Made by a program: the position numbers and the translations under genes
Assembly: GCA_030737835.1 (NCBI GenBank)
Contig: JAUJYN010000040.1
Coordinates: 92,810-156,809 of the forward strand
Length of the DNA: 64,000 nucleotides
Source of the DNA: Acorus gramineus
Taxonomy: Eukaryota > Streptophyta > Magnoliopsida > Acorales > Acoraceae
Reading direction: 5' to 3'
In this document: positions 45,472-57,734 of the stretch, one piece after another
Layout: each line of letters begins with the position of its first letter
How positions within the stretch are numbered: position 1 is the stretch's first letter
Notes under the pieces: model-generated
Told to the model about the DNA's origin: nothing
Seen by the model: only the letters and a program-made list of their open reading frames with translations
Database searches by the model: none

Positions 45472-46166
45472 AGGGGTCGGCCAGCATCAGGGCAATCATA
45501 GGAAATATGTCCGACCCGCTGGCAATGGTAACAACGTCGCGTCTCCGGTCGCCTAGCCTGGACTGGTACTGCAGCAATGGGTGCTGGACCTCGCACTGGC
45601 ACCACATCGACTGGAGTAGCGGCCGCTGGCTGATCAAAGCGGGGCCGCTTGCTCTTGCGACGTCCCTGGTCCTGGCTCCTGGGGGGCCTCTGGTCTGCAG
45701 AAGGGGTTTGAACCCCCAAAGGAACCCCAAGGTCTCGCTCAACTGTCCTCGCACGAGACACCAAGTCTGAGTACCTCGAGAACGCCTGTGAGGTGACGTG
45801 CACCCTGATGGTGCTAATGAGACCCATCTCGAAACGACGGCATCGCGTCTCCTCATCCATCACTAAGGTGGGGGCAAACCGAGAAAGCCTCGTGAAACGT
45901 GTATAGTAATCAGCGACTGACATGGAGCCCTGCGTCAGCTGCTCGAACTCTCGCATCACGATCTGACGTGTCAAAAATGGGAAGTACTCCTCCAGAAAGT
46001 AACTCTGGAATCCAGCCCATAGAAGTCGCCCCACACCCTCGGGGATGTCCACCGATCGGGTAGCCCACCAGTCGGCGGCGCTACCCTTCAACATGAAGGT
46101 GGCCAGTGAGACACGCTGGCGGTCGGTGCAGTGCATGGTCGAGAAGATCTTGTCTATCTCCATCAA
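45255..46166 (-). pseudogene. Gag C-terminal part with zinc knuckle
   Basis: A 303-codon frame continues the Gag domain (MMEIDKIFSTMHC, DWWATRSVDIPEG, FEQLTQGSMSVADYYTRF, CRRFEMGLISTIRVH). A basic RRKSKRPRFD stretch follows and then the CCHC knuckle CYHCQRVGHISYDC (C-X2-C-X4-H-X4-C), which binds RNA during packaging. Soon after, a C-run one base short (about 45473) takes the frame away from the Gln-rich linker. The related element at 31770 keeps the full C run at this point. Confidence 0.9.
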
Positions 46167-46642
46167 CCAACGCTCGGGGCAAGGGGGTCCGTCGACAGGC
46201 CATGGAACTCGGGAGGGTGAAGCTTCAGAAAGGCGGTGAGGCCGCTCTGATGCACACGTGCCGCAGCCTCTAGCTCCACCTCCCTCTCCAGGGGATCCTG
46301 AATTCCCTCTACTGGAATCTCCACTGGGACAGGGGGTACCTCGGGCACCACCGGTGGATCTGCTACCAAGGGGACCTGCGGAACTGCCTCGCGGGCCGCC
46401 CGCAGCTCCTGGATCTCTCGCGCCTGATCAGCCAACGCCCTAGTCTGGGCCTCCAATGCCCTAGTCTGAGTCTCCAATAGATCTGCGATACGAGCATAAG
46501 CACGCTCCCATGCAGGAGGCTCCTGCGCTGGTCCTGGCCCAATAGCCGAGGACCCATTAGTAGACTCCTCGCCTCTGGTAGGTTCAGAAACCTCCAAGGC
46601 CTGAGGGGGACCACGTCCACGCATCCCTCTGCGAGGAGGCAT
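46163..46642 (-). pseudogene. Gag N-terminal part
   Basis: A 159-codon frame from MPPRRGMRGRGPP through the coiled-coil-like RIADLLETQTRALEAQTRAL to LTAFLKLHPPEFHG. A one-base loss near 46175 (CCGAGCG for CCTGAGCG) shifts the frame just before ERWLMEIDKIF. The start is chosen because it matches the other Gag starts and follows the leader. Confidence 0.88.
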
Positions 46643-46723
46643 ATCAGCAACCTAAGAAACAGACACTAGGATCAGAATACTCATATAGAAATCCTAGGAC
46701 TCATCTCTAAGAAAACAATTGGC

Positions 46724-48616
46724 AAATATATATAATGTCATGAATTGGATCCAACGAAGGGGAGAAAACAGCCTACTCACACGGATACGATCCTCTTGGA
46801 TCCGTCGACAACGATTTCTAACACTACTAATGTCATGAATTCTCAAGAATTCCTCCAGGGCGCATAACTAAGATGCGGGGAAAACATATATTATAACAAC
46901 AAGGTTATAATATTTTCTAAGGCATGCTTATACTAACATATTCTCATTTTGGTTTAATTAAATTAAACTAGATGGGAACATGCATAGATCAAGGCTTTTC
47001 AAGCATGGGACATGGTGTCTACGCATGTATGGGCCTCTATACATGATACATGGATGTATATCCCTAGCATACAATGTCTAACATGGCATGGTTACATCAT
47101 AACAAAACATGCATTAACATAAGTTTTCATTCACACAAGTTAATATGCAGTTATGGTGCCCCAGGGGAGGGCAATGCACGCCTACGTGCATCGAATGCCT
47201 CCCTACTGGGTTGGATTGACCCACTCACCGCAACCCGGGTCGTTGCGTGACCATTCGTCAAGATCTGCAAGACAAGGGCATTCAACATGGTGAGTAACTA
47301 CACAAATATACATGAAATTAGAAATGCCTAAAAACTTGGACAAGCATGCATACGGGCTCACACGCATGCGAGTACGCACGTACGCACGCAAGTCCGAGTG
47401 CTCCGACACCTACCCGAACCCTCGGGCAGCCACACGCATGGCTCCCCGCACGCGTACGCACGCATATGCACGCACGCACGCACCCTCGCACCCTTGGCAC
47501 ACTGCCGCGCGCCCATTCGCGCGCTTAGACGCGCTGCCGCGCTCGCGCGCACGCTCGTGAGCGCCTGCGCGCAGTGCGCGTCCAGCCCGCGCGCACTCGC
47601 GCACACTGCGCGCCCGCCCAACACCCCGCGCCCACATTCGCGCCCCTACGCGTACGCGCGGGCGCCCTACTGTGCGCGCCAGCGCTCCTCTGCGAGCGCA
47701 GACGCGCGCGCACGCGCGCGGACGACCCTGCGCACGCGCCCAAACCTTCCCCCCACCCCCTCCTCAGCCCTCACTCACACCCTAAACCCAATGCATGGTA
47801 TGCATGGACACCCTAAGAGCCTAAATCAACCATTTAAACAAGGATAAGGGAGGAGGAGGGCTTACCAAAGGAGGGGAAAGAAAGGGGAGGAAATCGGGTG
47901 CCCTTGGCGCACCAAACTGCCTCAACTGCCACCACCAACACCACCACATTCTCAGCCACTCCTCAAGCCTTTAATGGCTGAAATCAGGGGTTGGGGGGGG
48001 GGATGAGAGGGAGTTAGAGAGAAAAGAATCAAAACATATCAACAACAACCAAAACTTGCACACACACCTTTCTCTTTTCCTTTTAATGCTTCTTCTTCTC
48101 CTTCTTGTTCTTCCTCTTCTCCTTTTTTTTTCTAAACACACAAAACAAAGAAACCAGGGAGTGGAGAGAGTGAGAGGGGGAGGAGGAGAAGGGGACGCCT
48201 GCACCAATCACACACACACACACACACACCATTTATTAGTGAAAAAGGGGTTTGGTGAGACTTGACTTAGTCAACCCAACCAAACAAAACCCATTGACCT
48301 AGTCAATGGTCTTGTTTGACTTGGTCCAAGTCCACTCTGACTTGGTCAAAGTCACTCTTTGACAATCCAGTGACGACCAAACCCGGATATGTTTCAGAAC
48401 TGCAGAATTTCCTAAAACGTTACTGGAATTCGATGAAATTTTTATGAGTAGCACAAAATGGCACCAGGACTCATAATATACAGTTAGATTTTCAATCAGT
48501 GTTTTTGAACTCACGCGGATAGCTAAAAGTTCAAAATTTTAGCGGCTCCGATTGAAAAAATGGCCAGAAATGACCCAAATGTGACCAATAGGCTAAAAAG
48601 TGACACATATATGACA
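46724..48616 (-). repeat. 5' LTR of chromovirus, U5 end and primer site lost
   Basis: It starts TGTCATATATGTGTCAC (minus strand) at 48616. Near 46724 the leader ...ACAATTGGC is joined to AAATATATATAAT, then to GTCATGAATT, then to GGATCCAACGAAGG. The LTR terminus, the primer site and about 0.7 kb of U5 are gone. The small filler pieces are copies of LTR motifs, typical of illegitimate repair. Intron at 47265-47865, W-boxes at about 48260-48372. Confidence 0.88.
47265..47865 (-). other. Intron-like segment in 5' LTR
   Basis: The minus strand begins GTAAGCCCTCC after CCTTTG and ends CTTGTCTTGCAG before ATCTTGACG. CpG-rich core at about 47340-47740. Confidence 0.6.
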
Positions 48617-48621
48617 TGCTG

Positions 48622-49529
48622 CCCCTGTAATTTTATAGTTGGTTCCATTGAAATTCCTTGTAGTTGCTTGAGCGCTTGAAGTGGAACTCTTAATAAACAA
48701 CTAATAGAGAAATCTGCTTTCATTTTCTATTGAGGTAACATGATTTTATCCACTAAGTTACATGCATCTTGTTCAAAACTTAGCCATTGTTGACCAAGGA
48801 TGGTGCACTGTGCTTACTTTTTGTGTATATGGCCTAAATAACCAACAATTTTTGGAAATCGTGTATTGGTAATTATGAAGGCACTTGGTTCTATAGATTT
48901 CATGTATCTAGATATTTTTTATAGTGAAACTCCATATATGAAAACTTGAAACTGTCATCCACCATGATGCAGATTGAATCTTTATCTTAAAAATCCAAAG
49001 AGACATCATCTACTTCCTAATAATAAAGAATACTCAATATGATGATTATACCAAACATTTAATTGTGGCACCCTCCTTGCTCCATGATCACTTAATAATA
49101 ATTAATTTTTATTATTTATATAACTCTTATGCATGGTGATTTTTTTGGTAGACATGGATAATTTTCGGGGAAAGCTAGCAGCTCTCATATTGTAGAAAAA
49201 TGAGACTTTAATATCAAAAGAAATCGATTGAGGATCTTAGACCTTAATTTGTATTTTTTGTAACATGTCATAACAATGATGTGTAATGTGCTCACATTAT
49301 GAAGTTACTAGCTCTTGATTTTTTGTAACTTAAACAGTGTTTTTATCTCACATTTATTGTATATAAAATATGAAAGAAGCATTGTAGATGAGATGCGTTT
49401 AAGAAGTGACATGTGAAAAATGATAGGACTACGATGCTTTATAATGGGTGGTATTCATGAGTTGGTACGCACGTGATTTTACTATATTATGTAATAGGTG
49501 TAGTTTGTGAAACGTTGTTTGTGTAATAT
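48622..49529 (+). other. AT-rich low-copy sequence
   Basis: About 0.9 kb of AT-rich DNA with no LTR similarity and no clear gene. Near the left edge (48622-48723) the minus strand has an open run with acceptor-like TTTCTCTATTAG before it, which would continue into 39514 once the chromovirus is removed. I do not recognise the predicted peptide. Confidence 0.4.
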
Positions 49530-50136
49530 GATTTTAGATAGTGAGTAAGTTGGGTATGTATGTCATTTAAGCCTACAGATAGTTAAATAATTTCATAAAT
49601 ATATGTAACTAGTAAGTTGCATGTAGGTAACTGCATCTGAAAACACATCCAGAGATATTGATAGCTTCGTAGTGAGTGTGAATGTATATAATTTAAGCCT
49701 ACAGGTAGTTAAGTTACTTCACTAATATATGTAACCGGTGAATTGTATGTAGGTAACTACGGCTTGAAACACACCCAGAGATTTTGGTAGCTTCAGATAG
49801 TGAGTGTGTATGCATGTATTTTAGTCCCACATTATAGGTAGTTAAGTCACTTTACTAGCTAATATATCTAACCAGTTAGTTTTATGTAGGTAACTGTGTC
49901 TTTAAACACATTCAGAGTTAATGGTAGCTTCGGACAGTAAGTAAATTCAAGCTTGTATACATGTAATTTAAGGCTACAGGTGATTAAATCACTTCACCAA
50001 TATATGTAACCAGTTAGTTGTACGTAGGTAACTATGTCTTAAAACACATACATATATATTGATAGCTTCAGACAGTGAGTAAATTGGGGAGTGTGTATGT
50101 TATTTAAACTCACAGGTAGTTAAGTAATGTCACACA

Positions 50137-53100
50137 TGTCACGCCCCAGGGCGGCCTCCCCGGGACGTGGCAATAATAAATATCAGCTATCAATACCTGA
50201 GGTCAATAAGGACACCAACAACAATACACAAGGCGGCAAAGCAAGATAATGATAACTGACTGAAAAGTGGAAGCATAATATATAACAATGTCTGTAAATA
50301 AAAAACATTATTACAGACCCGAATACACAATCAATGTCCTGTGAAAGCCAAGTCTAGACCAAAGAAAATACAACCTGTGGCACATGCACGATTTACAAAG
50401 CATAAAATGACTCTAGGAATGCTGACAGCCTTGCACACGCCACCCGCCGGCAGAACGCTCCACGCCCATAAGACCACGCCAGAGGAAGCTCCAGCTCCAC
50501 GCCCAACACTGCCCCTGAAAAGAAACAGTATGCGAGGGGTGAGCTACAAGCTCAGTGAGTGGCTGGAAACCAATCACCATTCTACAGTTCAATACATAAT
50601 CAATTTCCTTTCAAGGAAAACATGGGTAGAAACCCATGGATAACTGGGTCACGCGGCAGCGCGACCAACCTCACCCCCACCCTCACTCCCAGAGGGAGTC
50701 TTTTGGGACTTATGGGGAGAGACCATACAGTCGGTCGAAGAGACCCGGATTTACTGGTCTAGAGACCATACCGTCGGTCGAAGAGACCCAGATTTACTGG
50801 TCTACTCAACACTACTGGATCATCTACATCTAGACAATCGCCCAACGATGTCCTTCAACATCGATCACAAGACCGGACCCAACAACTATGGGAACAGTCG
50901 AACAACGAATGGGTCACGAGGCGATGTGTCTTCACCTCATCCACACCCTCACTCCTGAAAGGAGACATCTTGGGACTTTGGGAAGAGACTTAGACTGCTC
51001 TACACCCCTGGTCCACCGGTAGCCTCTCCCACCCTCGTGGCCTCCGCCTAGTCCTCTGACAGGTATAGCCAACGCCGGGGAGTTCCTACATCAGATCCAA
51101 CGAAGGGGAGAACGATTCCACGCTCGTGACATCATTCATTAACCCTCTCCCGGGTAGTATCTACAACCCGATCTCCTCAACTCACCGCTCTACACCCTTG
51201 GTCCGCCAGTAGCCCTTTCCCACCCTCGTGACCTCCACCTAGTCCACTCCCACCATCCGTACTGTCCGACACATCGGAGGCACCTACGGATGGGAGCCCT
51301 CTGTCAGGTACAGCCAACGCCGGGGAGTTCCTACATCGGATGCAACGAAGGGGAGAACGATCCCATGTTAGCAAAGCGAAACCTGAAGGAAAACAACCAC
51401 TCTCGATACTTGCTTAACGAGATATCACACACATGCATAACAACAACCAACACACTCATATTAACCTTAAAGTAGTCATAGTCCCTAAACGGGAGTAATT
51501 ACACAAGTTAGTAGGTCGTAATATCGTCGATCCACCCCACGCTCACCCTTTAGGGTGTCATGGGTCTTTTGGGACAGACTAGACCGCTCTCCACCCCTGG
51601 TCCACCCGGTAGCCCTTTCCCACCCTCGTGGCCTCTACCTAGTCCACTCCAACTACCAGTACTGTTCGACACATCGGAGGTACCTACGGACGGGAGCCCT
51701 CTGTCAGGTACAGCCATCGCCGGGGAGTTCCTACATCGGATCAAACCAAGGGGAGAAGACAGCCTACTCACGCGCGTACGATCCTGTTGGATCCGTCGAC
51801 AACGATTTCTAACACTACTAATGTCATGAATTCTCAAGAATTCCTCCAGGGCGCATAACTAAGATGCGAGGAAACATATATTATAACAAGAAGGTTATAA
51901 TACTCTCTAAGGCATGCTTACAACAAAATAATCACATAATCCCATCTTGATTTAAATAAATTAAACTAAATGGGAACATGCATAGGTCAAGGCTTTCCTA
52001 GCATGAAACATGGTGTCTAAACATGCATAGGCCGCTATACATGATGATATAAGGGTGCGTATCCCTAGCATACAAAGTCTAAGGTGGCATGGATATATCA
52101 TATTAATCATGCATGCATAGCTTCTACATATATATAGCTGGGGGGCCCATCGATGCGCGACGCGCGTCTATGCGGGTCGAGCGCATCCCTAGAGAGGGGG
52201 GGGGGGATTGGAATCAAACCACTCACCTTACAACCCGGGACCTCGCGCATCCCATCCGACGAGATCTACAAGGTAGGGGCATCCATTTTGGTGAGTAACA
52301 ACACAATTTACACATAGAAATCATTAGAAATACCTAATACTCGGACAAGCATGCATACGGGCTCGCACGCATGCGAGAACGTACGTACGCACGCGAGTCT
52401 GAGTGGCCCGACACCTACCCGAACCCTCGGGCAGCCACATGCATGCCCCCCCCCCCGCACGTGCACGCACGAATACGTATGCACGCACGCGCCCCAGCAC
52501 CCCTCGGTGCACTGCCGCGCGCCCAGAAGCGCTACCGCACGCGCGCACACGCTTGCGCGCGCCCGCGTGCACTGCGCGTCGCGCCCTCGCGTAGCACCCC
52601 GTGCATGCCCCAGCACGCGCACGCACGCGCACGCACTGGTCCCCAGCCCCTTGCCCAGGCACACTGCCCCGCGCGTGCGCATGCTCGCGCGCACGCCCGC
52701 GCGCACCCCCGCTTGCACCAGCACCCACGCGCACCCGCGTGCGCCCACTCTGCGCGCACGCACCCGTGGGCGTCTGCGCGCCCGACTGCGCCTGCCAGCG
52801 CCCTCCTGTGCGCGCACACACACAGACGACCCGAAACGCGCGCCCAGCCAACCCTAACCCCTTTTTAACCCTCCCCAACCTCTCACACACACCCTAAACC
52901 AAATGCAAAGCATGCAAGACCTCCCCAACCATCCCAACAGCCCTTACAAATCAAAAAGAAGGGGAAAAGGACTTACCAAAAGAGGGAAACGGAAAGGGGG
53001 AGGTGCGGGGCTCTCGACGCGCCCTCGGCCACCTCAACCACCACCACCTCTTCAGCCTCCTCAGCCCTCTATGGCTGCAAATCAGTGGGGGGGGGGAAAA

Positions 53101-53798
53101 TAGAGCATGAGAGGGAGCTTGAGAGAGAGGAGTTCATCAACAACAACAAAACCTAGCCAAAGCTTCTCATGCACTTGCACCATCTCCTTCACTTCTCTTG
53201 TAGACATTAAATCAAACACTTGGGGAGGGGGGGGGGGTTTGAAAAGAGAGAAGGAGAACCAAGATAGTAGGCGTGGAAGTGAGAGGGAGAGAGAGAGAGA
53301 GAAGATATTTATTCCACAAATATCTAAAGAGGGAATGAAAAGACCTAGTCGCCCTTTGACTAGAAATTCTGCGCATGCTTCACTGGAACAGCCATAACTT
53401 CCTCAATATAGCTCCGAATTGCACAATTCCAAGTCCGTTGGAAAGCCAAGAAGATTATCTACAACTTTCATGTTCATGCCAAGATCAAATAATCTCTCCA
53501 GCTATTCCGAAATTAGAGCTAAACATAGAACAGGGCTGCTGCCAGAATTTCCATCCCCAGGGTATACTTGGAAAAATACCCATAACTTTTACTACAAGAA
53601 TCTAGTTGACCTAATTCCACTTTTGTACGAAAGCTAACTCAAAACTGGACATCTCATAATAAAATCATATTTAAACCTCTTCATCTTGGATTTTAACAAA
53701 ATCAAATCCAAATACCAAATTGGAAATACATAACTTAGAAAAAAAATTATGTAGCCCAAATTTTAAATCAGAGCGCTCCAAATGACACAGGCACAACA
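50137..53798 (-). mobile_element. Type 2 solo LTR with TSD ACACA
   Basis: 3662 bp from TGTCACGCCCCAGGG to GACACAGGCACAACA, flanked by ACACA at 50132-50136 and 53799-53803. Removing it restores a normal satellite unit. It has about three modules (51000-51800), a CpG-rich intron-like segment (52266-52976) and a GA/CT run (53283-53303). There are no internal genes. It is the longest solo LTR here free of nested insertions. Confidence 0.93.
52266..52976 (-). other. Intron-like segment in type 2 solo LTR
   Basis: The minus strand begins GTAAGTCCTTTT after CCCTCTTTTG and ends CTACCTTGTAG before ATCTCGTCGG. It is 711 bp. The flanks match the intronless join at 21880/21881. Confidence 0.65.
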
Positions 53799-54450
53799 AC
53801 ACATATATGTAACCGGTGAATTATATGTAGGTAACTGTGTTTGAAAACACATTTAGAGATAATGATAGCTTCGGACAGTGAGCGCGTATGTATGTAATTT
53901 AATCCCACAGGTAGTAAAGTTAGTTCACCAATATATGTAACCGGTAAGTTGTATGTAGGTAACTGCTTCTTAAAACACATCCAGAGATATTGATAACTTC
54001 GGACAATGATAAAATTAGGGCATGTATGTATGTAATATCTGCCTACAGGTGGTTAAGTCAATTCACCAATATATGTAAACAATTAATTGTATGTGGGTAA
54101 CTGCATCTTAAAACACATTCAGAGATATTGATAGCTTCAGCCAGTGAATAAATTCAAGCGTGTATGTATGTAATTTAAGCCCACAGGTAATTAAGTTACT
54201 TCAGTAATATATATAACCGGTGAGTTGTATGTAGGTAACTGCATCTGAAGACACATCCAGTGAGATTGGTAGCTTCGGCCAATGAGTGAATTCAGGTTTG
54301 TATGTATGTAATTTAAGTCCACAGGTAGTTAAGTCAATTCAAAATATATGTAATTAGTGAGTTGTATGTAGGTAACTGCGTCAGAAGACACATCCAATGA
54401 TATTTGAAGCTTCAGCCAGTGAGTGAATTCAAGCATGTGTATGTAATTTA

Positions 54451-55531
54451 ATCTTACAACTAGTTAATACAATCAAGTTTTCAGTCAACTCTTGATAAAA
54501 TAGTATGTAATTAGCAGTTAAATCATGGACGTGGAGAATTTTGAAGACCATCAAATAACAATTGACCAGTTTAAGATATTCAACCTGCTACAATCAATAA
54601 TAAGTTGTTAAGTTGTTCACAATATTTTGTTTGCAACTCATTGTACATCATCTTACCATTATTAGAATACATAACATTTAAAAAAGTATTATAATACAAT
54701 GGACCATCAAACTTCTCTTCAGCAACATAACATATTTATGAGCCTATTTTTTAAAATCAGAAACTGATCTTTCTCAATCACGTAATCAAGTTTGATTTTG
54801 ACAACAGCCCTGACATCCATCCCCAACCCCCATCCTGCCCAATTGTTTGATATTGCAGAGTTCTAGATCTAAATTGATGCATGGTGTTCTTGATGACTAC
54901 AACTGATGTGTTCTAGGTCCAAATTTCCAAAACACTACAATGAGAGAATTTTCAAAAGTGAGAAATCACCACAGCCTGTCTATTAACTTATAATAAACCG
55001 GATTTGGATCATGCAAATAATTTCAACCCCTAATGCGTTCAACAATTTACTATAACATCAGTGGCCCAACACCGAAACCCTGTAATAGATGAACAAGTGC
55101 TTCAACATCTGAATCGACAAAGAATGTTACTGGTCCCCTGGATTTTGAAAATCTTATATGAATTTGGTAACATTAGGGATTCAGTATTGAGGATAAATTC
55201 CCCTTCAGTTAAACTATCAGTCTCTGGGGCCTTCCTTCACGAACTTGGATCTGAATAGGGATGGATCTGCACTTACAAAAACAAAACAAATCAGGGGGAC
55301 ACCGGTGTGGTATCAGCTAAAGGGCCTCCGAAGAGATGTATCAGTCATGGATTCAATATAAAACTCACTCAAATTTAGTGGCTTAAAAGTAGTAAATCAG
55401 ATTTGATTCAATATCTTAGCTTCTTGAGTTACTTCACTTTTTATAGGGTTACCTCGGCTAGATTGCCGCTTCCACCTCCTTTGGCTGTTATAAGCGTCTC
55501 CCCATTAAACACTTGGTGGGTGATTTTGATG
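54451..55531 (+). other. AT-rich low-copy sequence between satellite and LTR
   Basis: No similarity to the LTRs. It contains the possible minus-strand exon fragments described at 55050-55266 and 55453-55536. A short minus-strand open run at 54719-54820 (MDVRAVVKIKLDYVIEKDQF at its start) is unassigned. Confidence 0.4.
55050..55266 (-). pseudogene. Possible host exon remnant, unidentified
   Basis: On the minus strand a T-rich tract and TGCAG (55267-55271) precede this segment. One frame reads SIPIQIQVREGRPQRLIV, stop, LKGNLSSILNP, stop, CYQIHIRFSKSRGPVTFFVD and SDVEALVHLLQ before a final stop. Another frame has a single stop and reads KAPETDSLTEGEFILNTESL. I cannot decide between them and recognise neither securely. 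The first vaguely resembles PB1-like N-terminal domains of MuDR-type transposases. The plus strand is also open for 65 codons (55061-55258), so chance is a real alternative. Confidence 0.25.
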
Positions 55532-55536
55532 GAAAC
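55453..55536 (-). pseudogene. Possible exon split by the type 3 LTR
   Basis: The minus strand is open for 28 codons from the TSD (VSIKITHQVFNGETLITAKG, then GGSGNLAE) and ends at GAG followed by GTAACC, a donor-like site. Beyond the LTR, at 63128-63133, two more codons in phase and a TTAACAG acceptor-like site complete a 90-bp candidate exon. No protein family is recognised, and the length is compatible with chance. Confidence 0.25.
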
Positions 55537-57734
55537 CGTTACGCCCTGGAGCGGCCATCCCCAGGACCATCATACCAATCATACAATATCAGGAGTCATA
55601 CACAAGAGGTTAATAATGACCCCCAATTGAAAATGAAACAATAACCAATAGGGATTGCATAAATATCAAGGCAACAAGGAAGCGATAGCTAACTAAAAAT
55701 GCGGAAGCATAAAATACAATAACTCTGCAAATCAAAAATGTTGTTACAAATCTGAATACACAATCACTGTCCTGTGAGAGCCCAAATCTAGTCCAAATAC
55801 AACCCATATGTGCAACACACACAATTATTAATATACACAAGAAAATAGGATTGCTGACAGCCTCGTATTCACCAACCGAAAGGTGGAACGCTTCACGCAC
55901 GAATCACGCCAGAGGGATGCTCCAGGTCCACGCCAACCCAGTCCCTGGTGGATAAACAATACACAAGGGGTGAGCTACAAGCTCAGTGAGTGGCAAGAAT
56001 CTTAGCTCTACTATAATAATATAATATTAGTGCATTTTTCCTTCCAAGAAAAAGAAATATGGGAGAAACCCAACAGAGATAAATGTCACGCCAAGACGTA
56101 ACTTCACCTAACCCTCACCCTCGATCCGAGGGGAACTCTTAGGACTCTTGGGAAGGAACTGCACTGTTAACCATAATGCATAGCATTATTGGATAACACA
56201 GTACTACAAGTCGATCTGCATCAAGGTATTACTATGCTAGATGCCTCACATCATCCAGGAGATGTATTATATTTTGGGCATTCCCAATGAATGCAATTGT
56301 CACGTGACTACATGACCCTAACTCACCCTCACCTCTAGGGGTGACATGGGACTATTGGAAACAGAAAACAACCCGCTAACTCCCTTAACTTTCGGTAGCC
56401 CTCTTCCTAACAACCATCCATGGTAGGTCCAATGCCAAAACGGTATCAAAATACACATTGGGCATCCTACGATGCGGAGGCACAGTCTAGGATAGCTTCA
56501 ACACCGAGTAGCTTCAACGTTGATACGAGGTAGAGGAGAAGCGCTCGCAGTACGATCCTCAAGGATCAACTATAATCATCTAGTAATTAACAATGCTAAT
56601 TAATTCTCTTGAATTCCCATATAGATGCATCACTCGGATGCGGGAAAAAATTAGTTAAGTTCTGGCACTCAACAATGATAAGACATAACCCTAAAGGCGG
56701 GTCATCCATGCGCCTAATACAGATAGGCCAAGCATATCGTCATAACTATTGGTTAACAAACACCGATACTATAAATGAATTATCCTGAATTCTAATGCGA
56801 GTGCATCACATGGATGTCGAGCAATCAACTACTATGCTTGCACACTAAAAATAACATATAATCCTAACAACGGATCATACCAACACCTATCACAGATAGG
56901 TCCTATTAATGAAACAAACACAATTATTATAGGAGAATTTTCTATCTCAAAAGAGATGCATGGACCACATGTCCAAATAACCTAGCATGTAACAATTGAA
57001 CAAAACCAATACTCAAGGATTTATATGCATCAACCGATGATTAACCCCGCTAAGCATCTACGAACATGGAAGACTACACACATATATGAGTGCAATTAAT
57101 TGAATATACAAGCAAAATACAGTTCACTCTAAGCTTTCAAGCCTCTCACATAGAACAAGTGAATAGAATGAAGGTCAAGCAATACAAGTCCTAGACTAGT
57201 ATGCATTCCACAAGACAGTAATAAATGAACCATACGAATCAATCATTGATCAATAGTGCTAAGTATGACTATACATCAAGGTAATATCACATAAGGGTAT
57301 TAAAAGCATGTGTCATACAATGTTCTATAAGATATAACTATATCATAATACTAGCAAGTGTTTTATGAAGATATGAGTTATTCTAACAAGGTATGATACA
57401 ACTATGGCATTTTATAATTACTACAAAACACGTATAGCCATAATACGAGCTCCTCTAGTGGGTGGATCGAACCACTCACGGATACTGGGATTGTCGCGCT
57501 TCCAATATACGAGATCTGCAAGACATAACAATATATAGATAAACCACGTGACAATCATAACTTAAATAAATGAAGCATAACACAATTCCTAGCACAGGAC
57601 AGTGCACAGGGTGGGGCAGGCAGCACACGATGCACTCCCACAGCAACACAATCACATGAACAAAAATGCCATAACCTCTAAACCCTACAACCAATGGTGC
57701 TCAAATCAAACATGAAGCTTCCTGACACATATAT

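Larger units (their letters stand above)
39515..48616 (-). mobile_element. Tekay/Del-type chromovirus, full structure, TSD TGCTG
   Basis: This 9.1-kb element is flanked by TGCTG at 39510-39514 and 48617-48621. Read right to left: 5' LTR (48616 to about 46724), leader, gag, protease, RT, RNase H, integrase, chromodomain (ends 41919), polypurine tract (about 41870-41886) and 3' LTR (41869-39515). The intact TSD marks it as one insertion event. It is dead. The 5' LTR has lost its U5 end and the primer site. The 3' LTR lacks about 0.6-0.7 kb in the middle (join near 40326). Gag-pol has at least six frame breaks. The chromodomain and long LTRs place it in the Tekay/Del clade. Confidence 0.93.
49530..54450 (+). 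repeat. Tandem array of about 137-bp units, split by a solo LTR
   Basis: Nine copies of GTAGGTAACT-type cores occur at 49623, 49749, 49886, 50024, 53827, 53955, 54093, 54231 and 54368, spaced 126-138 bp once the insertion is removed. Units share AATATATGTAACC, TTGTATGTAGGTAACTG, AAACACATCCAGAGATATTG and TAGCTTCGGACAGTGAGT. The copies are diverged, so it is an old minisatellite or satellite remnant without coding capacity. Confidence 0.9.

Noticed and set aside
49530..54450. CRISPR-like array
   Set aside because: The repeat units are long (126-138 bp), diverged throughout and contiguous without unique spacers, and the genome is a plant. It is an ordinary tandem repeat.
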